DNA of 64,000 nt from Rhodococcus sp. HNM0563 (GCF_012726195.1 NZ_JAASAF010000005.1:62001-126000), one strand, 5' to 3'; shown: positions 46,806-57,713, counted from the first letter of the stretch. Numbers and translations are program-made. The notes: generated by a model not told the origin, from the sequence alone.

Positions 46806-46838
46806 GTGCCCGTACGGGCACGAGCGCGCCCGTACGGG
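46806..46838. promoter_or_regulatory. Two CCCGTACGGG palindromes between glbO and HNH genes
   Basis: GTGCCCGTACGGGCAC (46806-46821) is a perfect 16-base palindrome. A second CCCGTACGGG core lies at 46829-46838, its centre exactly 20 bases (about two helical turns) away. Both are 34-66 bases ahead of the glbO start and 124-156 bases ahead of the HNH start. This is a likely dimeric-repressor or activator site for one or both divergent genes. Confidence 0.6.
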
Positions 46839-46961
46839 GTCGCGTACCTCGCCGTATCCATGACACAGGATGTTCATCGGACAGTCCTTGATTCGTCCGC
46901 GGAAATCGGGTGCGATTCGGAGGTATCCGTGGTGCACTGTTTCCAGTCTTCCGGAGGTCGT

Positions 46962-47588
46962 ATGAAGCACGGCAGCACAGCACATCGACAACTCCCGCCC
47001 GCGGACGTCCCGATCGGGGCGCCGGGGGCCACCACCTTGCGCGTGGTACGCGATGACGTCGGTCTTCCCGATTGGGTGAAACTTCGGGTGTTGCTGCTCA
47101 ATGCCACCTACGAGCCGCTCACCGCACTGCCCGCACGACGCGCTGTTGTTCTCATGGCCGGCGGTAAGGCCGACACCGTGCACGACGACCCGCTTGCACC
47201 GATGGTCCGATCGGCCGAATGGTCGGTGCAGTTGCCGTCGGTGATCCGGTTGCGCACCTACGTCCGGGTTCCCTATCACGCTCGGGTACCTATGACCCGG
47301 GCCGCTCTCATGCACCGCGACGGCAATCGCTGCGCGTACTGCGGATCCAAGGCCGAGACCATCGATCATGTCGTTCCCCGCAGTCGCGGTGGTGCGCACG
47401 CCTGGGAGAACTGCGTGGCATGCTGTGCGCCCTGCAACCACAAGAAGGCCGACAAACTACTCAGCGAACTCGGATGGACGTTGCGTGCGTCGCTGGTTCC
47501 GCCGAAAGGCAGGCACTGGCGACTGCTGGCCACGCTGCAGGACCTGCATCCGACCTGGCTTCCATACCTGGGCGAGGGTGCCGCCTGA
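46962..47588 (+). CDS. HNH endonuclease-domain protein (Rv2469c-like)
   Basis: 208 residues. The N-terminal half has LLLNATYEPLTALPARRAVVL, and the HNH core is CAYCGSKAETIDHVVPRSRGG near 127-147 (only fragments quoted: CAYCG, IDHVVPRSRGG) followed by CCAPCNHKKAD, with paired CxxC zinc ligands. These proteins are common near glbO in mycobacteria; their DNA substrate is unknown. The ATG at 46962 follows GGAGG by four bases; a GTG about 11 codons earlier is possible. Confidence 0.82.
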   Translation: MKHGSTAHRQLPPADVPIGAPGATTLRVVRDDVGLPDWVKLRVLLLNATYEPLTALPARRAVVLMAGGKADTVHDDPLAPMVRSAEWSVQLPSVIRLRTYVRVPYHARVPMTRAALMHRDGNRCAYCGSKAETIDHVVPRSRGGAHAWENCVACCAPCNHKKADKLLSELGWTLRASLVPPKGRHWRLLATLQDLHPTWLPYLGEGAA

Positions 47589-47663
47589 CCGGCGAGTCCT
47601 GGCAATTGCGCTCTCGTCGGGACCAAATCCGGGGCATGTGAGGTCTTTCGCAGCCACCTGGGA

Positions 47664-47669
47664 TACCTT
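47664..47669 (+). promoter_or_regulatory. -10 hexamer of a leaderless promoter (ctaJ)
   Basis: TACCTT is followed by 6 bases and the GTG start of ctaJ. Confidence 0.5.
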
Positions 47670-47675
47670 CTCCGT

Positions 47676-47942
47676 GTGAGCATTCTCGAGACAACGCTGA
47701 TATTCGTCGGCATCCCGCTGCTGATCGTTCTGGTCTTCGGGGCTATCTCCTGGACCGCGCCTCGCAAGCCCGGCCCGGCCGCGTCCGACCACCCCTACAA
47801 GCTCGGCGACGAATGGAACCACAGTGCACTGCTGTGGACCGCCGCCGACGAGGTGACCGAGCACGGTCGTCACGCGCATCACGGACACGTGGCCGGTGCA
47901 CCGGCAGAGCTGATCGGAGGTACCGCAAGTGGCAAGTGGTGA
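47676..47942 (+). CDS. ctaJ: Small membrane subunit of aa3 cytochrome oxidase, CtaJ-like
   Basis: 88 residues: one N-terminal span (ETTLIFVGIPLLIVLVFGAI), then a short soluble part with WTAPRKPGP, LGDEWNH and a His-rich stretch. It lies between glbO/HNH and a DUF5130 gene just upstream of pepN, the position occupied by the CtaJ subunit found in the mycobacterial respiratory supercomplex. Assignment rests on topology and gene order. GTG start, leaderless; its end overlaps the next gene by 14 bases. Confidence 0.6.
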   Translation: MSILETTLIFVGIPLLIVLVFGAISWTAPRKPGPAASDHPYKLGDEWNHSALLWTAADEVTEHGRHAHHGHVAGAPAELIGGTASGKW

Positions 47943-48399
47943 CGTGATTCATGCCCCGGCGCGCAGCGACGCGCCGCTGCCGCACGCTGCGGCTCTGACC
48001 TCGAGCGGCCGAATCTCCGAAGCTCGTGCCGACGGCATCGAGTTCGCAGGCCCGCCGTTCGCGGACGACGAGATGGTCGCTCTCGACGACACGCTCACGT
48101 CTGCGATCCGCGCCACCGGTGTGCGCTTCAACGTATACGTTGCCGATGCCTCGGACCCGGCTGCGGCGACCGACACGATCTTCCCGTCGACGCCCGAAGC
48201 CGAGAACTCGGTGCTCATCGCGGTGTACCCGAATCAGAAGGCTGTCGAGGTCCGTAGCGGACGCGATGCCGCTCAGGTCACCGACCGGATCGCTCAGCTC
48301 GGCGTAACCGCAGCGGTCGGGCCGTTCGGTCAGGGACAGCTCATCGACGGCATCATCAGCGCCGTTCGCGTGATCGCCAACGCGATCATCGCCCCGTAG
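47929..48399 (+). CDS. DUF5130 (TPM-like) protein
   Basis: 156 residues, cytoplasmic by sequence. VLIAVYPNQKAVEVRSGRDA near 95-114 and a hydrophobic C-terminus (IDGIISAVRVIANAIIAP) match the DUF5130/TPM-like family of actinobacteria. In mycobacteria the equivalent protein was reported with the aa3 oxidase supercomplex, as far as I recall. GGAGG lies 7 bases before the GTG start, and the gene overlaps ctaJ, so the pair is co-expressed. Confidence 0.75.
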   Translation: MASGDVIHAPARSDAPLPHAAALTSSGRISEARADGIEFAGPPFADDEMVALDDTLTSAIRATGVRFNVYVADASDPAAATDTIFPSTPEAENSVLIAVYPNQKAVEVRSGRDAAQVTDRIAQLGVTAAVGPFGQGQLIDGIISAVRVIANAIIAP

Positions 48400-48408
48400 G
48401 ACCCGCTT

Positions 48409-48461
48409 CGGCCCGATGTCACCTTCGGTCACTTCGAGTGACCGAAGGTGACATCGGGCCG
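48409..48461. terminator. Bidirectional terminator between DUF5130 gene and pepN
   Basis: Perfect 25-base stem (48409-48433 with 48437-48461) and a three-base loop. Its arms contain the CCCGATGTCACCTTCGG sequence that recurs upstream of ettA. Confidence 0.85.
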
Positions 48462-48474
48462 TATGCGTTCTACG

Positions 48475-51057
<2,583 letters not shown>

Positions 51058-51120
51058 AGAAGAACTCCTTCTCACGACGGGATGTCGGTCGGGATCCATC
51101 CCATCATGGTGGGGCCGTGT

Positions 51121-52362
51121 TCAGGTGGCGACGTCCGCCAACGGCACGTTCGCGTCGGCAAGACGAACGGCGTCGACGCGCGAACCCGACGAGATGAGCG
51201 TGCGGATGTCGTCGCCCGCGTCCCAGACGTTCACGTTCATGCCTGCCCTCACCGTGTTGTCGTCGTCGAGCCAGAACGCGAGGAATTCGTGTTTTGCTAC
51301 GTCTCCTCGCGTGACCACGTGTGCGTCGGACGGGGCGAGCCCGACGTACTCCATCCCGAGGTCGTACTGGTCGGTGAAGAAGTAGGGCAGCCTGTCGTAG
51401 GAGGCGTCGATTCCGAGCATCGTGGCCGCGGCCACCGCAGGCTGATTGAGAGCGTTGGCCCAGTGCTCCACCCGGACACGGCACCCGAGTCCGGGATGCT
51501 CGGCCGCCGCGATGTCGCCGACCGCAACGATGTCGGGATCGCTGGTGGCCAGTGATGCGTCGACGAGCACTCCGGTGTCGACCTCGAGACCGGCGTCCCG
51601 GGCGAGTTCGACATTCGGTGCGGCGCCGACAGCGACGAGCACAGCGTCGGCGTGCACCGGAGTGCCGTCAGCGAGAACGACGCCGGCAGCGCGCCCGCCC
51701 GCGACGGCGATCTCGGATACGGACGTCCCGAGCCGCAGGTCCACACCGTGCGACCGGTGCAACTCGGCGAACACCGCACCCATCTCGGGGCCGAGCGCCG
51801 CATACAGGGGAGTCTGCGCCGATTCGATCACCGTTACTTCGGCGCCGCGGCCCCGCGAGCCCGCCGCGATCTCGAGGCCGATCCAACCGGCCCCGATGAT
51901 CGCCAGGCGAGCGGCAGGGCCGTTGTCGCGGCGGATCGCGGCGAGAAGTTCGTCGGCTTCCCCGACGGTGCGTAGGACGTGAACTCCCGGCGCATCGGCG
52001 CCGGGCAGGGGGAGACGCCGGGATCGTGATCCGGTCGCGAGTGCCAGCTTGTCGTAGTGGACGGTCGAGCCGTCCGGCAACGAAACCGTGTGCGCGGCGG
52101 GATCGATCGCGGTGACCGTCGTCCCGAGACGAAGGTCGACACGATGGTCCCGGTACCAGTCGCCGCGCTGCACAGTGAAGTCGAGAAGTCGCTTGGCGCC
52201 GGCGAAATACTCCTTCGACAGCGGCGGTCGCTCGTACGGCAGATGCTCTTCGGCGCCGATCAGTACGACCTGCCCCGGAAAATCGCGTGCACGCAGTTCC
52301 TCCGCCACCTTTGCACCGGCGAGTCCGGCACCGACGATCACGAAGGTCTTCTCACCAGACAT
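51121..52362 (-). CDS. FAD-dependent oxidoreductase (ferredoxin/rhodocoxin reductase-like)
   Basis: 413 residues. Two Rossmann motifs, GAGLAG near 11-16 (FAD) and GAGWIG near 152-157 (NAD), plus DPDIVAVGDIAAAEHP near 271-286 and a C-terminal Reductase_C domain (EHWANALNQPAVAA) place it with the putidaredoxin/rhodocoxin reductase family. It reduces a ferredoxin serving a P450 or dioxygenase, though no such partner is nearby. GAGAGG precedes the ATG. It is not part of the mycobacterial order at this point. Confidence 0.85.
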   Translation of the reverse strand: MSGEKTFVIVGAGLAGAKVAEELRARDFPGQVVLIGAEEHLPYERPPLSKEYFAGAKRLLDFTVQRGDWYRDHRVDLRLGTTVTAIDPAAHTVSLPDGSTVHYDKLALATGSRSRRLPLPGADAPGVHVLRTVGEADELLAAIRRDNGPAARLAIIGAGWIGLEIAAGSRGRGAEVTVIESAQTPLYAALGPEMGAVFAELHRSHGVDLRLGTSVSEIAVAGGRAAGVVLADGTPVHADAVLVAVGAAPNVELARDAGLEVDTGVLVDASLATSDPDIVAVGDIAAAEHPGLGCRVRVEHWANALNQPAVAAATMLGIDASYDRLPYFFTDQYDLGMEYVGLAPSDAHVVTRGDVAKHEFLAFWLDDDNTVRAGMNVNVWDAGDDIRTLISSGSRVDAVRLADANVPLADVAT

Positions 52363-52540
52363 CGCATGACCTCTCGTTCGCTTGTCCGTACGCGATGGCG
52401 CTTACTCGCCCGATGCGCTACGTCCCGGTCTTCGTGTCCGACGGTACGGGGACCGCGCGTTGCTGCGGCGAAGATCGGGAAGAATGCCCCGCTGGACTGT
52501 GTTGCACTCCGTGCAACCCGACCCGTGTGAGGAGACCGTC

Positions 52541-53170
52541 TTGAGCAACCAGACAACCGGTGCCGCCGGTAAGGACACCGCCGACTTCTGGTTCGACCCG
52601 CTTTGCCCGTGGTGCTGGATCACCTCGCGGTGGATTCTCGAAGTAACCAAGGTCCGCGATATCGAAGCACGCTTCCATGTCATGAGCCTCGCCGTCCTCA
52701 ACGAAGGCCGTGAGCTGCCCGACGCCTACGCCGAGATGATGAAGACGGCGTGGGGGCCGGTGCGTGTGGCGATCGCCGCATCCCAGAAGTATGGCGACGA
52801 GATTCTCGAGAGTCTCTACACCGCGATGGGCACCCGCATCCACAATGAGGGAAACAAGGACTTCACCGACGTCATCGCCGGTGCCCTTGCAGAGCTCGAC
52901 CTCGACCCCGTCCTCGCCCAGGCCGCCGACAGTCAGGACTATGACGAGGCGCTACGCGCAAGTCACGCGGCGGGGATGGACGCAGTGGGCCCGGACGTGG
53001 GCACCCCCACGATCCACGTCAACGGTGTTGCGTTCTTCGGGCCGGTGCTGTCGAAGATCCCGCGTGGTGAAGACGCGGGCAAGGTGTGGGATGGGGTCGT
53101 TGCGCTCGCTTCGTACCCGCACTTCTTCGAACTCAAGCGCAGCCGCGACGAGGATCCGGCCTTCGACTGA
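52541..53170 (+). CDS. DsbA-fold oxidoreductase, mycothiol-dependent (Rv2466c-like)
   Basis: 209 residues. The CPWC active site is near residues 22-25 (DPLCPWCW), with a thioredoxin/DsbA fold and the conserved cis-proline region [17 protein letters not shown] near 159-175. Close relatives (Rv2466c) are mycothiol-dependent nitroreductase-like disulfide enzymes. No signal peptide, so it acts in the cytoplasm. The start is TTG, 6 bases after GAGGAG; no better start is present. The stop codon lies inside a 15-base tandem duplication. Confidence 0.9.
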   Translation: MSNQTTGAAGKDTADFWFDPLCPWCWITSRWILEVTKVRDIEARFHVMSLAVLNEGRELPDAYAEMMKTAWGPVRVAIAASQKYGDEILESLYTAMGTRIHNEGNKDFTDVIAGALAELDLDPVLAQAADSQDYDEALRASHAAGMDAVGPDVGTPTIHVNGVAFFGPVLSKIPRGEDAGKVWDGVVALASYPHFFELKRSRDEDPAFD

Positions 53171-53187
53171 CGGGCCTTCGACTGACG
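53161..53187. repeat. 15-base tandem duplication over the stop codon
   Basis: CTTCGACTGACGGGC is followed in register by CTTCGACTGACG, repeating the last codons and the stop (AFD-stop then R-AFD-stop). Confidence 0.75.
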
Positions 53188-53199
53188 AGGCGCGCTCGA

Positions 53200-53240
53200 A
53201 AAGGTGTCCTCCAGCTCAGGCGGAGGTGGAGGACACCTTT
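53200..53240. terminator. Bidirectional terminator between DsbA-like and FecB-like genes
   Basis: AAAGGTGTCCTCC (53200-53212) pairs perfectly with 53228-53240 over a 15-base loop, which has its own CCTCC/GGAGG options. It lies between convergent genes, and A/T runs flank the stem on both sides. Confidence 0.75.
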
Positions 53241-53253
53241 CTGCGGAGGTTTG

Positions 53254-54195
53254 TCAGCCCAGGGTCTTCTCGAGGTCGTCGAGGATGGTGTTCGCACCGA
53301 CAACGCCGATGCCGACCATCCAGGTCTCGTCCTCGAACTCGTGGACGTTTCCTGCTGCGACACCGGGCTGTGCGCCCCACAGCCCGGTCACCGCTGCCAT
53401 CGTGGTTGCTGCCGGATCGCCTCCGGGGTTGGTGAAGAAGACCACCTCGCCGTCGATCTCGGTGTAGTTCTCGGGGCTGAGTTCGAGCATCGAGTACTCG
53501 TTCCAGGCGCGGTCCGCGCCGAGATCGTAGCCGACCTGGGTGAGGATCGTGCCGGAGAAGGTGTCGGGACCGTACAGACGGAAGTTGTCCGGCCGGAACC
53601 GCACCATCGAGGCGGTCTGTCCTTCGGCACCGATCTCGTCACCGATCTGTGCGGCGCGTTCCTCGACCCCGGTGAGCAACGTTTCCATCTGATCCGTCTC
53701 GCCCACTGCGGCGGCGGTGATGCGCGCCTGCTCCTCCCAGTCGGTTCCCGAGTTCACGGAGAAGACCGTCGGCGCGATCGCCGAGAGCTGCTCGTAGAGC
53801 GCCTCGTGTCGTACCTGCGCGCCGATGATGAGATCGGGGTTCAGGCTTGCGATGGCCTCGAGGTCGGGCTCCATCGTCGGGCCGACGATCTCGGTGTCCT
53901 CGAGATCTTCGGCGAGGTACGCGGGGACACCGGTCGCGGCACCGGATTCGGTGGCACCGACCGGCGTGATCCCCAGCGCAACGAGGGCGTCGAGGTGCGG
54001 AGAGTCGATGACGACGATCCGTTCCGGCGTGCCCTCGATCGTGGTCTCGCCCATGGCGTGCTCGACGGTGTAGGACTCGGCAGAGGCAGTCGTGTCGTCG
54101 GACGAACTCGTGCCACACGCCGACAGGAGAAGTGCGGTGACGGCGGCGGCCGCGCCGAGGATGAGGCGTGCCGATCGGCTTTGTGTTGTGAACAT
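53254..54195 (-). CDS. Iron-siderophore ABC transporter binding lipoprotein (FecB/FepB-like)
   Basis: 313 residues. Signal peptide with lipobox LLSACG near 22-27, then a type III binding-protein fold: PERIVVIDSPHLDALVALGI near 57-76, LNPDLIIGAQV near 117-127. It binds a ferric siderophore or haem outside the cell for an importer encoded elsewhere (no permease is adjacent). An iron box overlaps its promoter, implying IdeR/DtxR repression when iron is plentiful. The ATG is leaderless (TAGATT ends 6 bases upstream). Confidence 0.87.
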   Translation of the reverse strand: MFTTQSRSARLILGAAAAVTALLLSACGTSSSDDTTASAESYTVEHAMGETTIEGTPERIVVIDSPHLDALVALGITPVGATESGAATGVPAYLAEDLEDTEIVGPTMEPDLEAIASLNPDLIIGAQVRHEALYEQLSAIAPTVFSVNSGTDWEEQARITAAAVGETDQMETLLTGVEERAAQIGDEIGAEGQTASMVRFRPDNFRLYGPDTFSGTILTQVGYDLGADRAWNEYSMLELSPENYTEIDGEVVFFTNPGGDPAATTMAAVTGLWGAQPGVAAGNVHEFEDETWMVGIGVVGANTILDDLEKTLG

Positions 54196-54201
54196 TCGCT
54201 C

Positions 54202-54207
54202 AATCTA
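54202..54207 (-). promoter_or_regulatory. -10 hexamer of a leaderless promoter (FecB-like gene)
   Basis: On the minus strand TAGATT is followed by 6 bases and the ATG of the binding lipoprotein gene. It lies between the iron box and the start. Confidence 0.5.
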
Positions 54208-54212
54208 GCGGG

Positions 54213-54231
54213 TTAGGTGAGGTAACCCTAT
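54213..54231. promoter_or_regulatory. Iron box (IdeR/DtxR operator)
   Basis: TTAGGTGAGGTAACCCTAT matches the DtxR/IdeR consensus TTAGGTTAGGCTAACCTAA in 14 of 19 positions, with both half-sites (TTAGGT, CCTA) kept. It sits just upstream of the -10 hexamer of the FecB-like gene, where a bound repressor would block polymerase. Confidence 0.75.
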
Positions 54232-54273
54232 GTGAAGGGGTGGCGTGATTCCGTGCTCCTCGCAGTGCTTGTC

Positions 54274-54279
54274 TAGACT
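54274..54279 (+). promoter_or_regulatory. -10 hexamer of a leaderless promoter (rpiB)
   Basis: TAGACT is followed by 6 bases and the ATG of rpiB. Confidence 0.5.
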
Positions 54280-54285
54280 CTGTTC

Positions 54286-54762
54286 ATGCGCGTTTACCTG
54301 GGAGCCGACCATGCCGGTTTCGAACGGAAGAATCAGATCATCGAGCACCTGACGGCGAACGGTCACGAAGCCGTCGATTGCGGTGCCTTCGAATACGACG
54401 CACTCGACGACTACCCGGCGTTCTGCATCGAGGCCGCGCGCCGCACGGTTGCGGACCCGGGCAGCCTCGGCCTCGTCCTCGGCGGCAGCGGCAACGGCGA
54501 GCAGATCGCCGCGAACAAGGTTCCTGGTGCGCGCTGCGCGCTGGCCTGGAGCGTCGAGACGGCCAAACTTGCCCGTGAGCACAACAATGCCCAGCTGATC
54601 GGTATCGGCGGCCGGATGCACTCGCTCGAGGAGACACTCGCGATCGTCGATGCTTTCCTGTCGACGGAGTGGTCGAACGAGGAACGCCACCAGCGGCGCA
54701 TCGATATTCTCGCGGCATACGAGAAGTCCGGCGACGCACCCGCAGTGCCGGGCGCGAACTGA
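54286..54762 (+). CDS. rpiB: Ribose-5-phosphate isomerase B
   Basis: 158 residues, the usual length. LGADHAGFERKNQI near 5-18, YDALDDYPAFC near 42-52 and LVLGGSGNGEQIAANKVPG near 65-83 are RpiB hallmarks (Asp/His pair binding the sugar phosphate). It interconverts ribose-5-phosphate and ribulose-5-phosphate in the pentose phosphate pathway. Equivalent to Rv2465c. Three bases separate it from the nei-like gene. Leaderless ATG. Confidence 0.93.
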   Translation: MRVYLGADHAGFERKNQIIEHLTANGHEAVDCGAFEYDALDDYPAFCIEAARRTVADPGSLGLVLGGSGNGEQIAANKVPGARCALAWSVETAKLAREHNNAQLIGIGGRMHSLEETLAIVDAFLSTEWSNEERHQRRIDILAAYEKSGDAPAVPGAN

Positions 54763-54765
54763 CCG

Positions 54766-55563
54766 GTGCCCGAAGGACACATCCTGCACCGGCTCGCCCG
54801 GTTGCACCACGAGTGGTACGCGGGTGCGCCGGTGCGGGTGTCCAGCCCCCAGGGGCGCTTCGCCGACGGCGCAGCCGCGGTGACCGGACGGGTCCTCACG
54901 CACGCCGACGCGTGGGGTAAGCACCTGTTCCATCACTACGAGGGCGCGCTGACCGTGCATGTGCACCTCGGAATCTATGGCGCGTTCACCGATTCCGAGC
55001 TCCCACTCGGCGAACCCACCGGGCAGGTCCGCATGCGGATGACCGGTTCGGGACACGGCAGTGATCTGCGCGGACCGGCCGCATGCGAGGTCCTCACCGA
55101 GGGCGAGGTCGACGCCATCGAAGCGCGCCTCGGCCCGGACCCGTTGCGTGCCGACGCCGATCCGGAGCAGGCGTGGGCGAGGATCAGCCGCTCCCGCAGC
55201 CCGATCGGGGGTCTGCTCATGGACCAAACGGTCATCGCCGGAATCGGCAATGTGTACCGCGCCGAAGTGTTGTTCCGGCACGGAATCCACCCCGAACGAC
55301 CCGGTAGGAATCTCTCACGTGCCGAATTCGATGAGATCTGGGCCGATCTCGTCGAGTTGATGCAGGTGGGGATGGCGCGGGGCCGCATGCACGTCGTGCG
55401 TTCCGAACACGACCACGGCGCACCCGCATATGCGAAGGACCGGCCCCGCACCTATGTGTACCGGCGAGCGGGGGAGCCGTGCCGGGTGTGCAGCACGCCG
55501 GTGCTCCACAAGGTGATGGGAGCGCGGAACCTGTTCTGGTGCGAGGTCTGCCAACCGAAGTGA
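54766..55563 (+). CDS. nei2: Formamidopyrimidine/endonuclease VIII-type DNA glycosylase
   Basis: 265 residues. The catalytic Pro-Glu (MPEGH) is at 2-3, the helix-two-turn-helix region IAGIGNVYRAEVLF lies near 157-170 and a C-terminal zinc finger has CRVCSTP and WCEVC. It removes oxidised bases from DNA and nicks the strand. Histidine-rich MPEGHILHRLARLHH resembles mycobacterial Nei2 (Rv2464c), which also follows rpiB. The start is GTG, 3 bases after the rpiB stop. Confidence 0.88.
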   Translation: MPEGHILHRLARLHHEWYAGAPVRVSSPQGRFADGAAAVTGRVLTHADAWGKHLFHHYEGALTVHVHLGIYGAFTDSELPLGEPTGQVRMRMTGSGHGSDLRGPAACEVLTEGEVDAIEARLGPDPLRADADPEQAWARISRSRSPIGGLLMDQTVIAGIGNVYRAEVLFRHGIHPERPGRNLSRAEFDEIWADLVELMQVGMARGRMHVVRSEHDHGAPAYAKDRPRTYVYRRAGEPCRVCSTPVLHKVMGARNLFWCEVCQPK

Positions 55564-55579
55564 ACGTGTGATCGGTAGG

Positions 55580-56359
55580 TCAGAACCCGTCGAACCCGAA
55601 GTCGCCGAATCCGCCGTCGCCGCCACCGACATCACCGATCCCGCCGTCGGAACCGCCTCCGTCGAAACCGCTGCCGTCGTCGCCGACGTGATCGCCCGCG
55701 ACGCCGTCCGAACCGTCCGCCGCTCCACTCTCGAACTCCTGCGCACCGTACGGCACTCCCGCCATGCCCGTGAACAACGACGAGAACAGCAGCATCGACC
55801 CGACGCCCCACGCACCCGCGACGAGCGCAGGCTTCCACCACGGCTCGGAGTACCATCCCGCCGGAACCGGACGGCCCGCGACACGGCCACCCGGGTAGTA
55901 GTTCGGAGTGCGCGCTGACGGCGATGGTGACGCTGCCACCTGGCGGCCCTCGAACTCGACCTGCCGGTCCTCCGTCACGGCACCAGCAGACTTCTGGCCG
56001 TCCAGCGTGGGGATCTCGGGCCCGGGGTCCATGTCCATCGCGATGCGTGCGGCGCGAATGTAGTACAGACCCTCGAGCGCGGTCTGTTTCGCCAGGCGCG
56101 CTTGGACGGCGGACCGGGCCTGGTCGATCTGCGAACCGGCCGCTGTGTAGCGCTCGGCGGCGTCGGCGAGTGCCTGACGGGACGCGTCGTCGGTGCCGGT
56201 GAGGTTGTAGACCTGGCCTCCGAGCCGTTCGATGGCCTGTCGGGCCTCGGCTTTGGCGTCGTCGAGGTTGCCGGCGGCCTGGCGAGTGGTGGATTTCTGT
56301 GAGCGTGCCACGAAGTACACGACTACTGCCACAACGGCGAGGATCAGCAGGAGTTCCAC
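55580..56359 (-). CDS. Membrane-anchored DUF1542-like protein with Gly/Asp-rich tail
   Basis: 259 residues. N-terminal span (LLLILAVVAVVVYFVA), a helical charged region with repeated Ala/Glu/Gln (residues 30-110), a Pro-rich linker, a second hydrophobic segment (ALVAGAWGVGSMLLFSSLF near 180-198) and a tail of about 45 residues made almost wholly of Gly, Asp, Ser and Phe. I recognise only a resemblance to DUF1542-type actinobacterial membrane proteins; the function is unknown. It converges on nei2 with 16 bases between. Confidence 0.7.
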   Translation of the reverse strand: MELLLILAVVAVVVYFVARSQKSTTRQAAGNLDDAKAEARQAIERLGGQVYNLTGTDDASRQALADAAERYTAAGSQIDQARSAVQARLAKQTALEGLYYIRAARIAMDMDPGPEIPTLDGQKSAGAVTEDRQVEFEGRQVAASPSPSARTPNYYPGGRVAGRPVPAGWYSEPWWKPALVAGAWGVGSMLLFSSLFTGMAGVPYGAQEFESGAADGSDGVAGDHVGDDGSGFDGGGSDGGIGDVGGGDGGFGDFGFDGF

Positions 56360-56412
56360 GGTGAGTCCCTACGACGAGGTCTTCCGGTCTGCGCTCCAGC
56401 GTACCGATTCGG

Positions 56413-57579
56413 TCAGCTGTCGAGGACGGTCCGCAGACCCGTGCGCAGGCATTCGTCGAACACGGTGCGGTCGGGCACCGCGGCGGGGTCGACAGTGAGG
56501 CCGACACAACACATGTCCAGGTACGACATCAGGGTTGCGTTGATCGCAGACCCCAGGGTGCGGCCGAAACCGTAGTACCGCGCGATGCCGGCGCCCGCCA
56601 CGAACAGGGGGGTCGCCGAACCGGGGACCGTGCAGGTCAGCACATCGTCGTGACCGAACATCCGCGTACTGGGAAGTGCGTTCGGGTCGTCGGGCATGCC
56701 CGCGGTCACACGGTCGATGCGCTGCATCAAGGCGACTGGTCCGTCCTCGATCTCGGTGCCGCCGAGGCTGACCTGAGCGGGTTCCTCGGATCCGGCGCCA
56801 GGGGTCGCGGCGAACGGATCGTCCGCGGGGGAGCCGTGCACGTGCCGATACGACGCGTATCCGAGCAACACAGCGGCTGCGACACCACTTTCGAGTCCGC
56901 AACCGGCGCGCTTCGCTGCGGCGTGCATCTCGCCGCGGGGGATGTCGAGGGTATGAAGTCGGTGCGGGCCGCTCGTCGGATAGGCATGGTGCGGGAGTGG
57001 TTGCGAAGCCGGTGCGACGATTGCTTTCACCAGGTCGGTGGTGCTGCCCACGAGAAGTTCGGTCGACGAGCGAATCGCTTCCGCAGTGTGTTCCGACATG
57101 CTGCGCAGCCACGTCCATACCGAGCCGTGGTGTTCGCGGCCGTTCTGCCCGGGTGCACCGTGTCCGCCCCGTTCGGGACGAACGATGCTGATCACGAGTG
57201 CAGCCTGGCCACCGGTCAGACCGTCCACGAGCGTGAGGCCCCAGCTCGCACGATGGCTCTCCATGGTCTCGGGGACGGTGGGCGTCAGCGCCAGCACGTC
57301 CGGAAAGCCGGCGGTGCCGGTCAGCGATATCCGGTCGAGGTGCCACGGTGTGTCGTCGTGATCAGCGCTGCGGCGGGTGACCTCGAGTCCGATGGGAACC
57401 TCGACCACCCGGTGCCGGAACGCCGCTGCTTCCAGATTCCCGGGCGCGAGCATCGCGGTGACACGATCCCATTCCGGCACGGCGTCGAGGAGCACTGCTG
57501 CGACGACGGACGACCGCGAGGCGGCGGCGGCCTCCGCCGCGCCGGACCTCATCGACGTGCGGTGGGGTGTCGCGCTCAC
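56413..57579 (-). CDS. WS/DGAT-like protein lacking the HHxxxDG motif
   Basis: 388 residues. The C-terminus (VPGSATPLFVAGAG near 318-331, GSAINATLMSYLDMCCVGLTVDP near 342) and the middle match the wax ester synthase/diacylglycerol acyltransferase family, and the N-terminal GLTLVDGLTGGQAALVI (near 113-129) lines up with the family's LVEGLPGGRFAL region. Where the catalytic HHALVDG should follow there is VRPERGG, so acyl transfer is doubtful. It may be a structural or regulatory paralogue for storage lipid. GTG start. It lies near tRNA-Gly, away from other lipid genes. Confidence 0.7.
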   Translation of the reverse strand: MSATPHRTSMRSGAAEAAAASRSSVVAAVLLDAVPEWDRVTAMLAPGNLEAAAFRHRVVEVPIGLEVTRRSADHDDTPWHLDRISLTGTAGFPDVLALTPTVPETMESHRASWGLTLVDGLTGGQAALVISIVRPERGGHGAPGQNGREHHGSVWTWLRSMSEHTAEAIRSSTELLVGSTTDLVKAIVAPASQPLPHHAYPTSGPHRLHTLDIPRGEMHAAAKRAGCGLESGVAAAVLLGYASYRHVHGSPADDPFAATPGAGSEEPAQVSLGGTEIEDGPVALMQRIDRVTAGMPDDPNALPSTRMFGHDDVLTCTVPGSATPLFVAGAGIARYYGFGRTLGSAINATLMSYLDMCCVGLTVDPAAVPDRTVFDECLRTGLRTVLDS

Positions 57580-57677
57580 ACTGGCGACGCTCTCACAGCG
57601 GACGGGTGTTCGGTCTCGGATTCGAGTCGGCTTCGAGGGATCGAGTCGAAACGGTGATCCGGGCGGTGCAGAAACGA

Positions 57678-57713
57678 GAACCGCCCGAGATCTCGACGAG
57701 ATCCGGGCGGTTC
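57678..57713 (-). terminator. Terminator after tRNA-Gly
   Basis: A 16-base stem with one bulged A: GAACCGCCCG (57678-57687) and GATCTC pair with GAGATC and CGGGCGGTTC (57704-57713). It lies two bases beyond the tRNA 3' end on the minus strand. Confidence 0.7.
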
